DNA of 64,000 nt, taken from NCBI RefSeq assembly GCF_004798865.1, contig NW_025336481.1:29168863-29232862 (forward strand). Reading direction: 5' to 3'. The notes beneath the pieces were generated by a model, which saw nothing but the letters and a program-made list of their open reading frames with translations, searched no databases and was not told where the DNA came from. The stretch comes from Varanus komodoensis. Its lineage: Eukaryota; Chordata; Lepidosauria; Squamata; Varanidae. Both the position numbers and the translations under genes were made by a program. Shown here one piece after another: positions 1-14,500 of the stretch (position 1 is the stretch's first letter; every line of letters starts with the position of its first letter).

Positions 1-1065
1 TATAAAAAGGAAAGGCTTTCTTATGCCAGTCACACTCTTATTGGGCTGATTCAGAGATAACACATAAGCAAAATTCAGTTTTATGAGAACAGGCAGCAGC
101 AACCCTCCCCACTCTACTTCCAGCATAGTTGAGCAGTAAAGAAATTTTTGTTTCCATTTGTATTAACCAGTTTGCCTTGTTGCCTGAATCTAGATAACAT
201 TAACTATCAAGCCATCTTAAAACCATGGTTTATGAAGCTAATGCTTCATAAATGGTTAGCAACCATTTTCACTAACCATACTTAAGATTAATCATATAGT
301 AGAGTTTGGACAATATGTTTACACTGTGGTTAATCTAAAACAGAAGCAGAAATTTTTGATCCCCTTGTAATTACACTGGAGGAACAGACGGGGGACAGAG
401 GCTGTGGGTCTGTGGGTGGCTAGCTTTATTTTTGTAATTTAAGTGCTATGTCTGAAAGTAGTTACTGCTTTCACCTTCCTTTCTAAAAGATGGAATAGCT
501 CTGCCTCATCTTCCTAAGAGAATTAAAACATGTAGAAATGGTGATACTGTACTGGTAAAACAGAAAAAAAGGATGAGTTATAAAAATTCACACAAGAATC
601 TAGAAAGCATTCTGCTCAGTTACAATGAGGCAAAGGGATAAGCATAATATTACCAAAGGAACATGGGAAGGTCAAGTAGAAACACTAGTCCGCCTAGTTC
701 AACATACGGATGTTTTCTGAGCAGCCATGTGTATGCTGGCAGCCACCAAAATTCCCAGTGGGTTGACTGAGACCAAAACAGTCAGTGACCCCTCTATCCT
801 CACTAGCAGTGGCTCTCCAGGATTTCAGACAGTCCAAAGTCTACTTTTTTTGATGGAAGGCAAGAGGAAAGGAACATTCTTTGAATCCAGTCCAGTATTC
901 TAAGTCCCTCAAGCAATAAATAGATACATTTACTACGAAGCAAAACATTACACTCATTGCCTTAGTAGTGTCTAGGTGGATTTCAAGGACAACTCTACCC
1001 ATATATACACACACACACAAACACACTCACTAACAGCTTCACTTCTATATTTTAGAATTACTTAC
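1..1065 (-). other. OTOG intron, 5' part (continues off the left edge)
   Basis: Intron sequence after the last visible exon. I see no further Cys-rich exon in either strand. It holds a short (AC)n tract near 1007-1027 and, near 785-840, the motif cagtggctctccaggatttc, which matches the body of the tRNA-type SINE seen at 2925 in reverse orientation. The rest is unremarkable AT-rich sequence. Confidence 0.6.
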
Positions 1066-1244
1066 AGCTTCACATTTTTGGGAACAGTTTACCACTATCA
1101 GATCCATGACATGGAATCCTGTGCTGGAGTCTCTTTCTTGTGAACACTTTGCTGTGTAACAGCAATCTCCATCCAAATACTGAATCACAAACTGACCAGG
1201 ATTCAGTACAGTTACTTCTTGGAATACACAGACATTATCCTTTT
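1066..1244 (-). CDS. OTOG: OTOG exon, Cys-rich segment, last in window
   Basis: A 179-bp exon, phase 1 to 0, encoding [20 protein letters not shown] and later [20 protein letters not shown], ending NCSQKCEA. It resembles the region preceding the final VWC and cystine knot in otogelins. Acceptor acattag, donor GCT|GTAAGT. The next exon is not visible in 1-1065, so the gene continues past the left edge. Confidence 0.92.
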
Positions 1245-2429
1245 CTAATGTAAAAATAAATAAAGAGAAATGAAAAAAATGTTACTAATAATCTAACACA
1301 CTAAAATAATCTGTGTTTTAAATCTGAAGAAACTTTCTACACTGCATTAACCCACAACATAATGTACACATGCACACAATGGGTGTATAATACAAGAAGT
1401 GTGTCTGTCAGTCTCCCCACCCATCTGCACAACAGCACTGAGGCCACAAAATCTAGACTTCTAAAACTTGATATGCATACTAAGCAGGCCCTAAAGATGT
1501 GAATATCAGAGTTATTTTGTTTCCAAAATATAGCAATTACTTTAATGTAAATCTTTCCATGTGGTTGAAGACTGCAATAACATATTCAACCACAAGGGAC
1601 AACATCCCTAACCAGTAAAGCAGTTCATTCAGTTTGATTCCAAAGGAGATGGGTAGACTGAGGGAGACAAGTTTATGTCTGACATCTTTGTCCCTGGTGG
1701 GGGGACTCCATCAGGGAACAGATTCAACAGACCCACTCCCTCAGTTGGCTACGTACAGCAGCATCTCATGGCAAAGGTTATGCCTCTGGTACCAACAGGC
1801 ATGGCTGCACTCAGGTAGGATGCGCACAATGAGTCTGACAGCTGTGAAAGTTTGCTTCACTGAACAAGACTAAGGCTATTCCAACCCATATGTGTCCAGC
1901 TCCATTCCCTAGTTTATAAACATGCACTGAAAGAATTATACATACAGTTAACCATGCCTAAATCCACTGGAATGCAGTCATTCTAAGATGTGCAATATCA
2001 GGCTACAGTTTCACCTACACATCCAATATGTCTCTGCTTTGTATTTTTAGTTAAAGATGGAGCTTCTTGGCAAAACCAGCTATGCTTTTCATGCCATATC
2101 AGTAGCTGCATTTCCACACTTTAAAAAACCCTAATTTTATTTCAAATTTTCTTCATTATTTACTTCTTGCAATTTGGGCTCAGTTTACAGAAACTAGTTT
2201 AAGAATATGATCTATCTAAATGTGTAATATAGACATGTAAACTTAACATAGATGGAGATGGAAGACAAATTAATATAAAATGTTTTTGTTCCAAGAAACG
2301 TCTGCTTTCTTCTGATGTTTCAGAAGCCAAGAACTCACTGATAATTGTTAGAGTATACAGAGCAGAGGATTTGTTCCCAAACAGAACTAAGTATTCATTT
2401 AAAACAAATAGGAATAATACTGAAAAGAG

Positions 2430-2518
<89 letters not shown>

Positions 2519-5500
2519 AATAGATACCACAAGTGTACTGTGGGCATCCACATGGGCTGGAAACGTTAGCATCTAACCTCTGAACTTCTCCCTTGAATAT
2601 TAAAAAAATAATATTTCAATATTCATGTATGTCCGATCTCTAATATGTAATTTCATCTGTAAGGAAGAGAAATCTCAACCACAAGTAAACTACCAAAATG
2701 TTATACTTTAACATTTTTAAGTGGAGCAAACTCATTTTGCATCTCATATCCATCCTCACCACCACCATCAGCGTGTACATCTGTTGTGGAGTATAGCCAG
2801 GAGTTGGAGAGTCCTTAGATAAGGTGCCCCCAGTGAGCTGCTGCCCTGCTTTTTTCCACTCTAACAGCGATCATTTGCTTTTTCTCTCTGTCCAGGGCCA
2901 AACTGAATGACAGCCTAGTAGGAGAAGGTAAGGCAAGGCAAGCTCAGGGACTCTCAGTGGTAGAGTCCCTGCTTTGCACAAGTTCAATCCACGGCATCTC
3001 CCAGTAGTGCTGGAAAAACACCAGCCTGAAACCCTAAACAGCCATTGTCACTTGGTGTTGATACCATTGTGCTAGACGGACAAATGGTCGGTATAAGGCA
3101 GGTTCATGTGTTTCGCTGCTGCAGACTCAAAGGAGGCAGGGGGATGTTGGTGTGAGACTGATCCTTTGCAATTGCCTAGCCTGGACCAAATACTTTTGTT
3201 GTCTCAGACAGAGCAGCAAACAGGGCCCCCCTTCCACGGCAGGCCAAGGTGCCTTGTATCCAGCACCAGCCCAGTTTTTTGCCACTTCAGGCAGAAAGCC
3301 CCACAAGCGAGTCTCTCCCCGCCTGGGAATAAAAAGATATTCCAGCTCTGCTGATTCTAAAAGCTAGGGAGAAAAATGCTTCATGGGGTGTTTGTCTGTT
3401 GTCCTCATACCTTCATGATTTCAGTATTAACTTGAATATCACAGACATGATGAAGTATCTACCACACCGTGCAAAGCACTACACTTTTTACATCACTGGG
3501 AAAGGGCATGACAGACAAATAAACCTTTTATCATAGTGATAGATGGGGCATTTTCCAGATCGCAGAAACTATTTGTTTAAAGCCAAGCTAGAAAAATGGA
3601 TAAAAGCAGTCAGTTTGAAAGCTCATATATTACAAAGTCAGCACATTTTCATACTTTTGGAAGTGTATATACATTTCAGAACAAGTCTACATTCTTAACA
3701 GATAAGAAAAATGTTCTTAAAATTGAAGGTTTACTGCAAGTGAAATTATGTCATGAATAACAATTTAAAGCCCGGTGTTTTAATGATTACTGTTAGCATC
3801 CCCTTTCTTCAGTATGAATTTAACAACTTCAGTAACAGCTGCTTTGGAGAGCTTTTCCTCCCATTTGCCTGCTTGGCATTGTGGATGGACAGCCCTTTCC
3901 ACACAATTGCTTCCCTGGCAAGTCCTTCCACAATACTGCTTCCAGCTTGCTCTAAAAAGTGGTTGCTGGTTCTGCCGAATTCAGTGCACCCTCCAGAGCT
4001 CCATTATTGACACGATCACATATCCTACAGCAGCAGAAATGACAGCATAAAAGAAAACCACAACAGAGGATGGGGGTACAGATTTTACAACTGTTGCTAA
4101 ATTATATTCAAAACAACATTTCTTACCACTTTGCAAGCTGGTACAGTATCATTTTCACAGTTACATTCTGAGGAGAGAGAGAAAGATGAATACAACCCCA
4201 ACAGTGGCAAAAAGAGGCCATAAGATGGTAATTCAAGTCATTAAAAGAAAAGGCAATGCAGATACCACAGTTCCAGTCTGGACAGCACTGTCCAAATATT
4301 CTTTTCTTCACCAGTTTCATATCAGTAGAACAATTCAGAAGAGGCAAGTGACAGAGATTCTCATCACAGACTGCAGAAAGAGAAATAATAGAGTGAAAAG
4401 AAGATTTCCACAGTTCCACAGGAAAATTACTCAAACAGACATGCCTTTTCAGTATTTCAATTGTTATTTCTTTAATGGCTCAAGAGCTAACGAGCTATTT
4501 CAGGAACATGTAAGGACATTTCCATTTGGACATCCTTTGTCAGAATGCAACCATTTTTGAAAGACACTTTCTCCCAGGGCCAACTTCATTATGCTATGCA
4601 GCATGAAAGGGGATTGTTTACAGAACTAAAACCCAAAGCTCCACTAGGCACATGGTTCTTTAAGTCTGGCTATGCTTGCTATGAGTTCTCAAGTATGCTC
4701 AGAATACGATGAAGTATCTAGAGTATGGGCTCCGGATGTTATAAAGCTAGATTCAGATAAATCAATCATTCAGCCACTACTGCAATTTCCTCAGTGACCT
4801 AGCATAAGCTATTCAGCCAAAACGGTGAAACCAAACTGGGTTAGTGTGAAAATAAAACATTATCCTGGTATCTTGGGGGAAAGGAGACCATATAAATTGA
4901 ACTGATGACTTTTACTTATTTAGAGATAGGAACACGAGACATATGACTAGCATTTGATCATTCCTATTTGAGTGGGAGGTTCTAAATAGAAATTGTAACT
5001 GACTTTAGCAGAATGTATTAGTAGTTTTCCCTGTGATGGGTGCCCACATGACTTTCCTGTTCGACATGGAAAACTTGGGCTGGTACATGCAACCCATCCA
5101 TGTTTAGCCTGTTGGATACTGCATAGTGCTATATGTGGTCATTTTTCTGCCTCTTTCCTAATACACATTCTCAGGACAGAAGTAAAGGAAATGGGTACCA
5201 GTTTGATCCCACTGCAGGGCAACTTCAATAGTCACTCAGTGATACAAGAATTAAAACCAGTGGCTTAATTTTAATCTGCTCCAACATTTAGCAACAAAGC
5301 AAAGCTTACTGCAGTGGTAATGAGGGCAACAGTAATGTGTGGTGCTGAGATCTACAGTGAGAATTTCCCCTTCATTACATACTGGAATAGGCTCAATGCA
5401 GGATTCACAAACTGCAAGAGAAAATAAATTAAATGTCAAGATGTCAAGTTAAAATCTATTAAATTAATTTCATGCTAGCTCTGTGATGTTTGTGCTTATA

Positions 5501-8500
5501 TATTACTGTAAAAACAAGCTGATATTTGAAGGCTACTGCACTATGGAATTACTCCAGGGCGTAAATTGAGATGCAGTGCTACAGTGCTGCATAGGTTCCC
5601 CAGGAACAGCCTAAGGATACCAAGACCAGGTGCCAACTACATTTTGGCCTCTTCTCAGAGCCAAGGCATGCCTTTTTAAGCTGAAAGGCAAAAGCTGCCT
5701 GACACCGTATGAGCCTGATGCTGTCTGCTGGAAGTGGTGCAGACATGTTTATATAGCCAGATTTCCAAAAGCAAGGTGGAAAGGAAGCTTCCAGTCCCTT
5801 GCCAGTTATTCATATATGAAGAAGAAACCCAGTCATTAAAAAGTGTGTTTCCCTTTAACAGTTGGTGACATTGTGCAACTAAGTTTTTAAAGAGTAAAAT
5901 GTAAGAATCTTCTGCTTGCCCACAGAGTTACCAACATGGGAGCAGTTCCATACCACACAAGTAAGAGAAACAGCATGGGTCCTCCTGTTTTGCTTCAACA
6001 ATAAACTGGTCTTCTCTGCATTCAGGACGGGATGTGTTGGGGCATGCTGATGGATTGCAATCTGAATAAAAACCAAAGCATTCTTTCTAGTAAATTGCAG
6101 CTAATTATTTCATTGTTTAAAAACAGGTCCAGGATCACCTTGGACCACACCAGCAGCCACACATGTGTATGCATGCACACTTACCCACATTCTTTCTCTC
6201 AGAAACACACGCACACACACATGGTCTCTTCCTAATGCTTCAAAGGAAATCCATGTTTCAGCTCTGAGCAGCAGATATTAAAGACAAGGAATGGTGGCAC
6301 TAGGAGGAAAACTCTGGGTAGGACTGCCATGATCTCTTCCACCATGGCAGATGCAGAGATAAGAGAATATTTGGTGGTTCACTAGGAACATCTTGTTGAG
6401 CTAAATGCAGCCCAGTAGACATACTTTGGCACCCTGTTTTAAGTGCTCAAAGGTTCTATACCTATCTGAATGAACAATGTCTTCTTAATCTAATTATTAC
6501 AATTAATCACTTACCACATTGGTACTGAGGGCAGCAGGACAAAAGACTGTATCTCACTACCAACTTCTCAGTAGTTTTACATGTTGGAGTAACAGAGTCA
6601 CATGCAGTCATGTTACATTCTAAAAATAAAAATATATAGACCAAATCTATCAGTATAGTGCTAATCTAGCTTTATGATACATATGAAGTTGACAGAAATT
6701 TTTTTCTTTACTCCAGGCAAGTGCATTTAATTTGAAGATAAAAACACTAGACCCACATTTCTTTTTGCAATCCATTTCCATTACAAAAATGTTTCAAATA
6801 AAAATGAACTTAAGATTAGTTATGTCTCATATATCTTGCTTTATTATTTATTGGTACATTCAATCGTTTTAGATTTTGTAGCATTTTAAATTTATACAAA
6901 ATAAAAAGATAGGAAGTGAACAAATTTTGTTGACATCATTACTAGTCTACGAGTCCAATTTTTCTTTTCTGTCATTTATAGAAATAGGCTTGAGATAATA
7001 CATGGAGCGCTACTGCAATTCACCTCAAAATGGAAGAAAACACTGGATCATATGAGATAATTAACCCGTGGTGGGTTATGAGCAATGTTTGTTCCTCATG
7101 GCTTGTCTTGGCCTGGGAACTCCATAATCCTGGCATGACTCATTAGCCACTGACAAGCCACTTGGGCAATCCATGGCTTTGTCGTGAAGCTTTTCACTCC
7201 CAGTGTGGCTTGTCATGTTGGCTTGCCAGAGAAGGCTGTAGAACTGCTTGGTGAGAGCAGCACAAAACACAATATTCCTTGCACTCTCACTGGTGGCCTG
7301 TTTCCTCTCTCCTGTCTCCTTCGTCTGTAATCTCTGCTGATTATTAAGAAGTGACCTCAAACAGATTCCTGAACATGATAGAAACCTTTGAAAAGTATTT
7401 ATTATTTATTCCCCCTTGTTCACAAATGAGTCGTTAATGGAGGAATCTGCCAAGTCCGTTTCAGATGGGTCAATTTAGAAAGCAACTAAGGAAGCATGCA
7501 CATTTTAAAAATGCACTGGAGCAGTCATTGAAATCAGTGGACTTGTGCAAGTACCACAGGGAAAAAATAATAATAAAGGAGATCACTGTCAGGGTAAGTG
7601 CCAAAGTGGAGAAATCAAGAGGTAGGAAAGGAAGAAGGGGATATGAGATGAGGACAAGGAAGGAAGAGGACAAAAAGATGCAGGGATGAGATTATGAGAA
7701 GCATTATACTGCACAGGTCTGCAGGATATGTGCTGAGAACAAAGGGGAGGAAACAAACCCTGGCAGGATAAAGAACCAGAGTGGCCTATTCTCAGCATGG
7801 TTTTTTGTGATGAGCAAATTCACCCAGAGAACCTTGAGACTGCAGTGGAGAATCATGAAGATGCGAAGAGGTTTTCCTATTACTAGCAGCTCTACACCAG
7901 CTAAAAGATAAGAGGTCAAATTGTTCACCCAGGTACCTCTGGGATCCTCCTTCGTGGGTTCTTTTCATCCTAATAGTCTAGGGGACCAGCCCATTTCCAC
8001 AAATCTCCCTTTTCAGAATCCATAATGCCTCTGAGGAAAGGACTTTAAGCAGACCCTTTGGTTCGCTTCTTTATTGTCCTTAATTCCTTAAGTGCAGAGC
8101 GGGGGTGGTGAAATAATAAGGAAACTTGGAGCACTAATGACCTATGTGCCCAGATGATAATTTGATCCCTTCCCACCTACTGCTTAGTTGGGTGGGGACT
8201 GGACAGTTCTGTCACAGCTCAGAAAAGAGACTTGTCACCACTCATTCTCACAGCAGGGGTCAAAACCATCACAGGGTCATATTTCTTCATACTTTACCAA
8301 TGAGAAATGTTGTTCTCTTTAACAGAAGCAATATGCCAAATATATTATTTTCATTGTGACTTGCACCCAGATAAATGTAAATCAACCAACAGTTACCTAC
8401 CACAGACTTTCTTTGGACAGCAAGTTTGTTCTTCAATTACATTAATAATCACTTCACCCTCCTGCTCACATTTTGGAGGTGGCTCTTGCTTACATTCAGG

Positions 8501-11500
8501 TTCTACAGCAATAATGCTTCCATTTTCCAAGCACTTGTACATGCAGCATCCTTTACTGGAGCCATTCCAAACCTCTCCAGCAGAACGGGGATGCCCTTCA
8601 TTATCAGTACAGGCTATAAAAGAAATACATCATAACATCCCTCTGATATCCAGAAAAAATATCCTGCATTAATACAAACCATACTTGTTTCAAAACATCA
8701 AGGAACTGATCTATGCAGCTTCTATTTAAAAGCTTAGCATTTTTCTGAGTATACCTTTGGAGCTTCTTTGAAAACTATAAACTCCATGTCCAAACAATAA
8801 CAACCTGCCTTCCTGACTAAGAACTTGTACACATAGGAGTTTATATTGCCCATTTGCCTTGCACTGAAGGGGAAACACTGTGAGAATTAAGAATTGCCTT
8901 GCTGATTCAGTTTGAGTGTATCTAGTTCAGCAAGCTGTTCCCAGCAGTGAAATACATCTTGGAAGAAACTGGGTATCTTATAGTTACGCAGAGATACCCT
9001 TTAAGAAATATAACTTGCATTTTATTTCTCCAGGGACAGTCAAGAACATTAATGAAAGTCCTCTAGTGTAGGTAGTCTATGACCTACCCTTGCTTCTTTT
9101 ACAAAGCATGACTGACTGTTACACGCAAGCAAACACCTGACCTAAGACAAGCACTGGAGAAAGGAAGAAATCGGAGAAAAGAAGTGTGAGAATTCACAGC
9201 ATCTATTCTGAAAGGCAGCAAAGGGATTGTAACAATAATTACATGGAGTAGCATTTTGATAGCTTCAATTAGGCTTCAGAGGCTATTTTTATACTGTTTC
9301 ACCTTCTCAAATCCTTATGAGCCACCCCTTCAAAATACCATTATGGACAGTATACTGAAGGATTATTTCCAGCAATTCCATAATACTGTTTGCAAGCTCT
9401 CAAACAGTACAGGCTGAAAATACCTGGACATTTCATTGAGAGTAAGCCCCACTTGGCTCAAAGGGATTTACTTCTGTGTACGCAAGCAAAGGATTGCACT
9501 AGTGGTAATTTTAAAATCTGTAGATGGAAAACAGCTTTGCTAACTGTGCCACTCAGAAGATACAATAAATAGAAGTTCTGTGGACTGCCTATTAATGAAA
9601 TACTCCTTGGATAAACACACAACCAAGACAGAAACCATGCCTCTGCCTCATCAGAAGACCAGCATGTTTGGTCCTAATGGGAAGAAATGTGCTTACATAG
9701 CTATAGCTTTACTCACCACATTTTTCTTCTGGAATGCAGAGGTCAGAGTCTGTTCTATGCAGAATGGTCCCGTTTTTGCAAACACAGTCTTCTCTTAAAT
9801 AGGAGCATGGGGATTCTTCATAAAACCATTTATTTAGGCATGTTTTGGCAGCACAAGGTTGCACACAAGGCTGGTATTCTTTTCCACTTGGACAGCGGAG
9901 TGCTACACATACAGAGGGAACAAACATTATTCGCATTTTCTTATATTCCCTGAAAATGGAGGAGACAACAGGAAATGTATTCTAAGTTACTCAGCACAGT
10001 TTAGCTAAAATGATCCATTTTGTAATGTCTTAATACTTCTTGATGTAACTCAAAAGAAGCTTTAGTTGCAAAGGCTGTAATTTTGGAAACATGGTTTTCA
10101 GAGGAGAATATGTGAGCATGATAAAAAAGGATGTGAGTGAGGGGCACAAATATTAGAAAACTGTTTTGTCTGGCTAGTACAGAAGACAAATGTTAATCTA
10201 AGTCACCCAGATCCAATTTAATAAAACTCTCCCTGAACAATCCTTCTATCTTGCTGCTCAAATGCCATTTGCAGCCCCATTTCCCATCACTACTCTCACT
10301 CTATACACATAGGTACACCCATATTGCTCAGTAATAGAGTCAGCAAGAACCAGACCAGTCACCGTATCTCTTTTGATTCTTGTATGGCACCTCATATGCT
10401 GGTAGCATTATATACATGTTTTCTGGAGAAGCAGTAGGAGCAACAAGACATAGACCCATTATACTCTATAGTAAGACTATTTATATTAAGGTTCTTTAGC
10501 CTCTGTGGAAGCCTTCACAAACCAAGCACACTCCAGGTGTTTGGAATGAAAATTCCCCAGATTCCTGATCACTGTCCATGCTGGCTGGGTTTGCTAAAGG
10601 TACAAAACATCTAAAAGACACCAAGTACTGCAGCACCAAGTACACATTATGGAAGCAGTAGGACCTCCAGATGTTCTGAACCTTAGTTGACAGTATTTCC
10701 AACCATTGGCTATGCAGGCCATGTTGAGGTTCAAAAGATCTGGAGATCTTCCTTCTGCCTATCCCTGCTATATGGCGTAAGGGAACAATAATCAGTGTCG
10801 TCAACAGTGAATAAAACGCTTTTCTATTTTATAGGTCGTGTGATGTAAGTCTGATTTAGATCTTTTATTTAACTAGTTGTAATGTACATTGGTTGCATTC
10901 ACCAACCAATCCAGGAATGCTCCTCAGTAAACTTCAGCTATCCAATGATTTGATCTTGGCCCTTCCCTTTCTAAACTTAATAGCCTATGTCATGCACCAC
11001 AGATATCTAGCATATTAAATGTAAGACTGACAAACACAATATTGCCTGACTGAAGAAGACAGTGCTATACTTACAACAGTAGTCTGGTGTTCTCCATTTA
11101 ATGCAAATGTTATGTTTACTGCACAATGCTACATATGCAGAAAGAGCATCACATTCATAATTCCAAAAATAAGTATTGTTGATCCACATTTTCTCACAAA
11201 AGTCTTGTGGTGAAACCTAGATAAAATATAGATGTGTATTTAAATGATTCAATGAAGACATCATGGTGCATGTTGATTTTCTGCTACTGTTACTGAGACA
11301 GAATGGAACAAATTTTAAAGGTAATTAGTGACATTTTAATAACCATGATCCATCCAAAAGTAGATCCAATTTGCTTCATTTCTTTTCTAAATTTTTCCAT
11401 TTTTAGCATAAAAAGCTTGTTTGCTTGCTTGCTTGCTTGCTTGCTTATTTATTTATTGCATGTGTATGCCACCCCACATAGCCAGAGGCTCTCTGGGTGG

Positions 11501-14500
11501 CTCACAGTGCAATATTTAAAAAATGCAAATGCAAATAAATAACAATAACAAGCAAAACCATAAAAATAATAAGATTAAAATACAATATAAATACAACTTT
11601 ATCAAACAGGAGTAAATATAAACAAAATATAACCAATAACAGCAATGGATAACAAACACCTAGGTGATAAAACTGTTGCATGATTAGTGCTGTATTATGT
11701 ACTCTATCTGTAATATAAGATATTCTGAATAATACCTTCAGTGTGTGAGCTTTAACTTCTAGATGTAAGCTTTCTCAATGTTGTACTTACTTTTTTGTGA
11801 CAGGGGACAAAAACCCATCTATGCAGGAGTTCCATACAATATGTGCAGTTATCTTCAGTACAGTTTCTTACAAGCCTCCTTGTTGTCACATCAACAGATT
11901 TCTCAATTTCCCAACTTTTAATAAAAGCCTCAATTTCTTCTTTATTAGTAATTATTGTCCGATTTTGCATTTTCAGGTCATCTACTGGATCGCCATTGCA
12001 TATACCTTAACATTAATATCAATGGTGTGTTACCATGTTATGTGTTATGTATAAAGTATATGCTAATAAATATATATCATTGAATATGTTAGGGAGCAAT
12101 GCAGAAACAGCATTTTTAACAGACAGCCTTTACATTGTCCTACCATCTTGCTCTGTAACAAGAAAAGTTTAAGGATGAACTTTGTACTGTTTCTAAAGCA
12201 TCTGTAGCATAACTTCTGCCTAACATTGCAATTATCTAAGGATTAGTAAATTCTAGATCATTTTGCCTCTGCTCTAGCAATGTTACAAGCTGTTGTGAGT
12301 TGAATGATTCCTCCCAGCAGTAACGGACTCACCAGTGCTTCTTGCCAAACATCTTTATTTTACTTGTAAGTCTCTGAGCATACACAAGGTGAAATGCTGA
12401 ACCCTCTCTGGCCTCTTTCACCCAAAGCTTTCCTTATGAATTCTTCTGCACCTGTCCCTGGGGGGAAGAAAACTGTGGAAACAGATACACCTGTGTTGCT
12501 CCCTCTGGGACCTCAATTGGGCCACCCTCTGACTGTGATGACAGACTATTGGGACCACCCCTCAGGAGGCTGGAGTTCTCCTTTTGATAGGCTCCCCATC
12601 TATAACCAACCCCCCGCCTCAGGATGTTGTTGCTCTTCTTCATCCCACAGGTGGGCTGACCAGGCCCCTTGGCTGCCCTTGAACTAAACTCTTCCCTAGT
12701 AGGCACAGGTGGGTACCCAGGGCCTTGGCAGCTGGATCTGAGTCCATTTCAACAACCATCTCATTATCAGAGCCCAAGCTGTCAGTCCTGTGGGGATCGG
12801 TCAACTCCCCCCATACATCTCATTCTCAGAGTCTGAGCTGTCAGTCCAGTCAAAATGGTCAGCTTCTTGTGTGTGCCTGGAAATCTTGCTGGAATGTGCA
12901 CACACGACACAAGATTGTGCCAGGCACAATGATCTTGCCAAGGCAATTCTCTCTCTGAACTCTAAGGAAACATTTTATTGTTCCCATAGCCACAAAGGTG
13001 AATTATTACTTAACCATGGAGAGGACATCACTCAACAGTAGGGCCATTCCATGGATTGCAGAAGGTCCAGGGTTTCTCTGGCATCTCCAGGTAGCATAAA
13101 ATGGGAAAGCCCTCACCTGCTGCAGGTAGTCACAGCAGATTACCGAGGATAAGTAAGATGGCCTGTCTCAGTATGGGGCTGCTTCAAAACCAAAAAGTAT
13201 AGGTTTATAAACCCTCTAGTCCCTCTAGAATATGGTGAATATCCAGTTTTTCTTACTTTAAACTAAAGTAAGAAAAACTGGATATTCAGCATATTCTTTC
13301 AACAGGCTCCTCCTGACATTATGCTCAATTTGATTACTAATCTATTTGTGGATTACTTGTTCTGAAACTTTCACGGCTGCTTATACAAAATTACAGCCAA
13401 CTTCTTAACATAGGATGGTAGGTAATTAATTTTCATTTAAGCTCTGTTGGTTGTTACATGAGGTTTTTTCCCACCAGTACTGTGTTTAGCCTTTTTATTT
13501 ATTACCGACTGCATTAAACCAATGCATCTTTCTTCTAGTATAAGAGAGCAATGGAGTGTTCGAATGGTTGGCAGGACATTTTCTAGCACACCACAACCTA
13601 AAACATTCAACGTTCAGAGGGAAGGAGTTGAGCACAGGGAAATAACTTATGGAACTAATCTCAGCCTGTGGCATGATCTAATCCTGAACAAATCCCCATC
13701 ACTCCTAAATGCAGTGCTTACAGCAACCATTCATCTAAACATTCCTTGTAATGAACCAGACCTGCCCTGGTAGCTGCAATTAGGTCTTTTATTGTGTTCA
13801 CAAGAGTGAAATGTCTTTTCTGTTAATGCCGTCATTGGAAGTTGCAGTTAAACAAGTTGCAAGCTTTACTAGTGAGACCTGTATCTGGAATAAATGAGGG
13901 CACAGGAACAGCAGAACATCACAAGTGAGATTTTACTGTTACTCCTAGCAGGACACTAGATAGCAAATTAGACCTTAACTTTAAAAAGACCAAATAAGAA
14001 TACAAAGTATTAGAAATGATAGATTAGATTCTCACCACAAAGTCCTTCAGTCTTGGCAGATGCATTAGAATGGAAGCCGTACTGGATATCTATAATGCCT
14101 GTAACATGAGCCCACTTAATGTTGACACCAGCTGGTGTATTGATTATATACATGGCACCAGTGTCTTGAATACATAAGCCATGTTTTGAGAAAGGCAAAG
14201 GCTGAATCACCGAATCCACAACTACCTAAAATAATCCACAAACAATGATAGGAGTGAAAAGTGGAGTTCCAGAACCATGCTTGTGAGGCCTGTTGCAAGT
14301 GGAACTCTTTGCAACATAATGAACTACTGGCAGAAGACCACTCTAGCAATCCTCAAAAAAGCAGGCTGACACATGCCCTTCTATGCAGAAATTTCAGAGA
14401 TGAAATTTACTTGCAGGAAAGCTCTCCTTCGTGAGTAGAAAGGGGACACTTATATTCAAACTATATGACAAAGCAGATTTATTGATAGATGAATCCCCCC

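Noticed and set aside
1066-1250. Alternative acceptor aaaag|GATAAT for the last visible exon, joining directly to the 41-bp exon
   Set aside because: It keeps frame but would leave the fifth Cys unit without its CC..Y.C half; the ttag acceptor plus the 64-bp exon gives a complete unit.
2199-2569. Open frames across the CA/GA microsatellite on both strands
   Set aside because: Repeat-encoded ([15 protein letters not shown]) and not genes; the frame on the plus strand also overlaps the real minus-strand exon.
3413-3465. Candidate small exon ([12 protein letters not shown]) with a good GTATGA donor
   Set aside because: It would be phase 0 to 0 and cannot join CKV to EKDNVC with the required phase; the exon at 2528-2591 does and has the expected CPQYTC ending.
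3780-4030. Minus-strand stretch with [20 protein letters not shown], considered as an OTOG exon or processed pseudogene
   Set aside because: No splice sites of the right phase and no recognised family; left unassigned.
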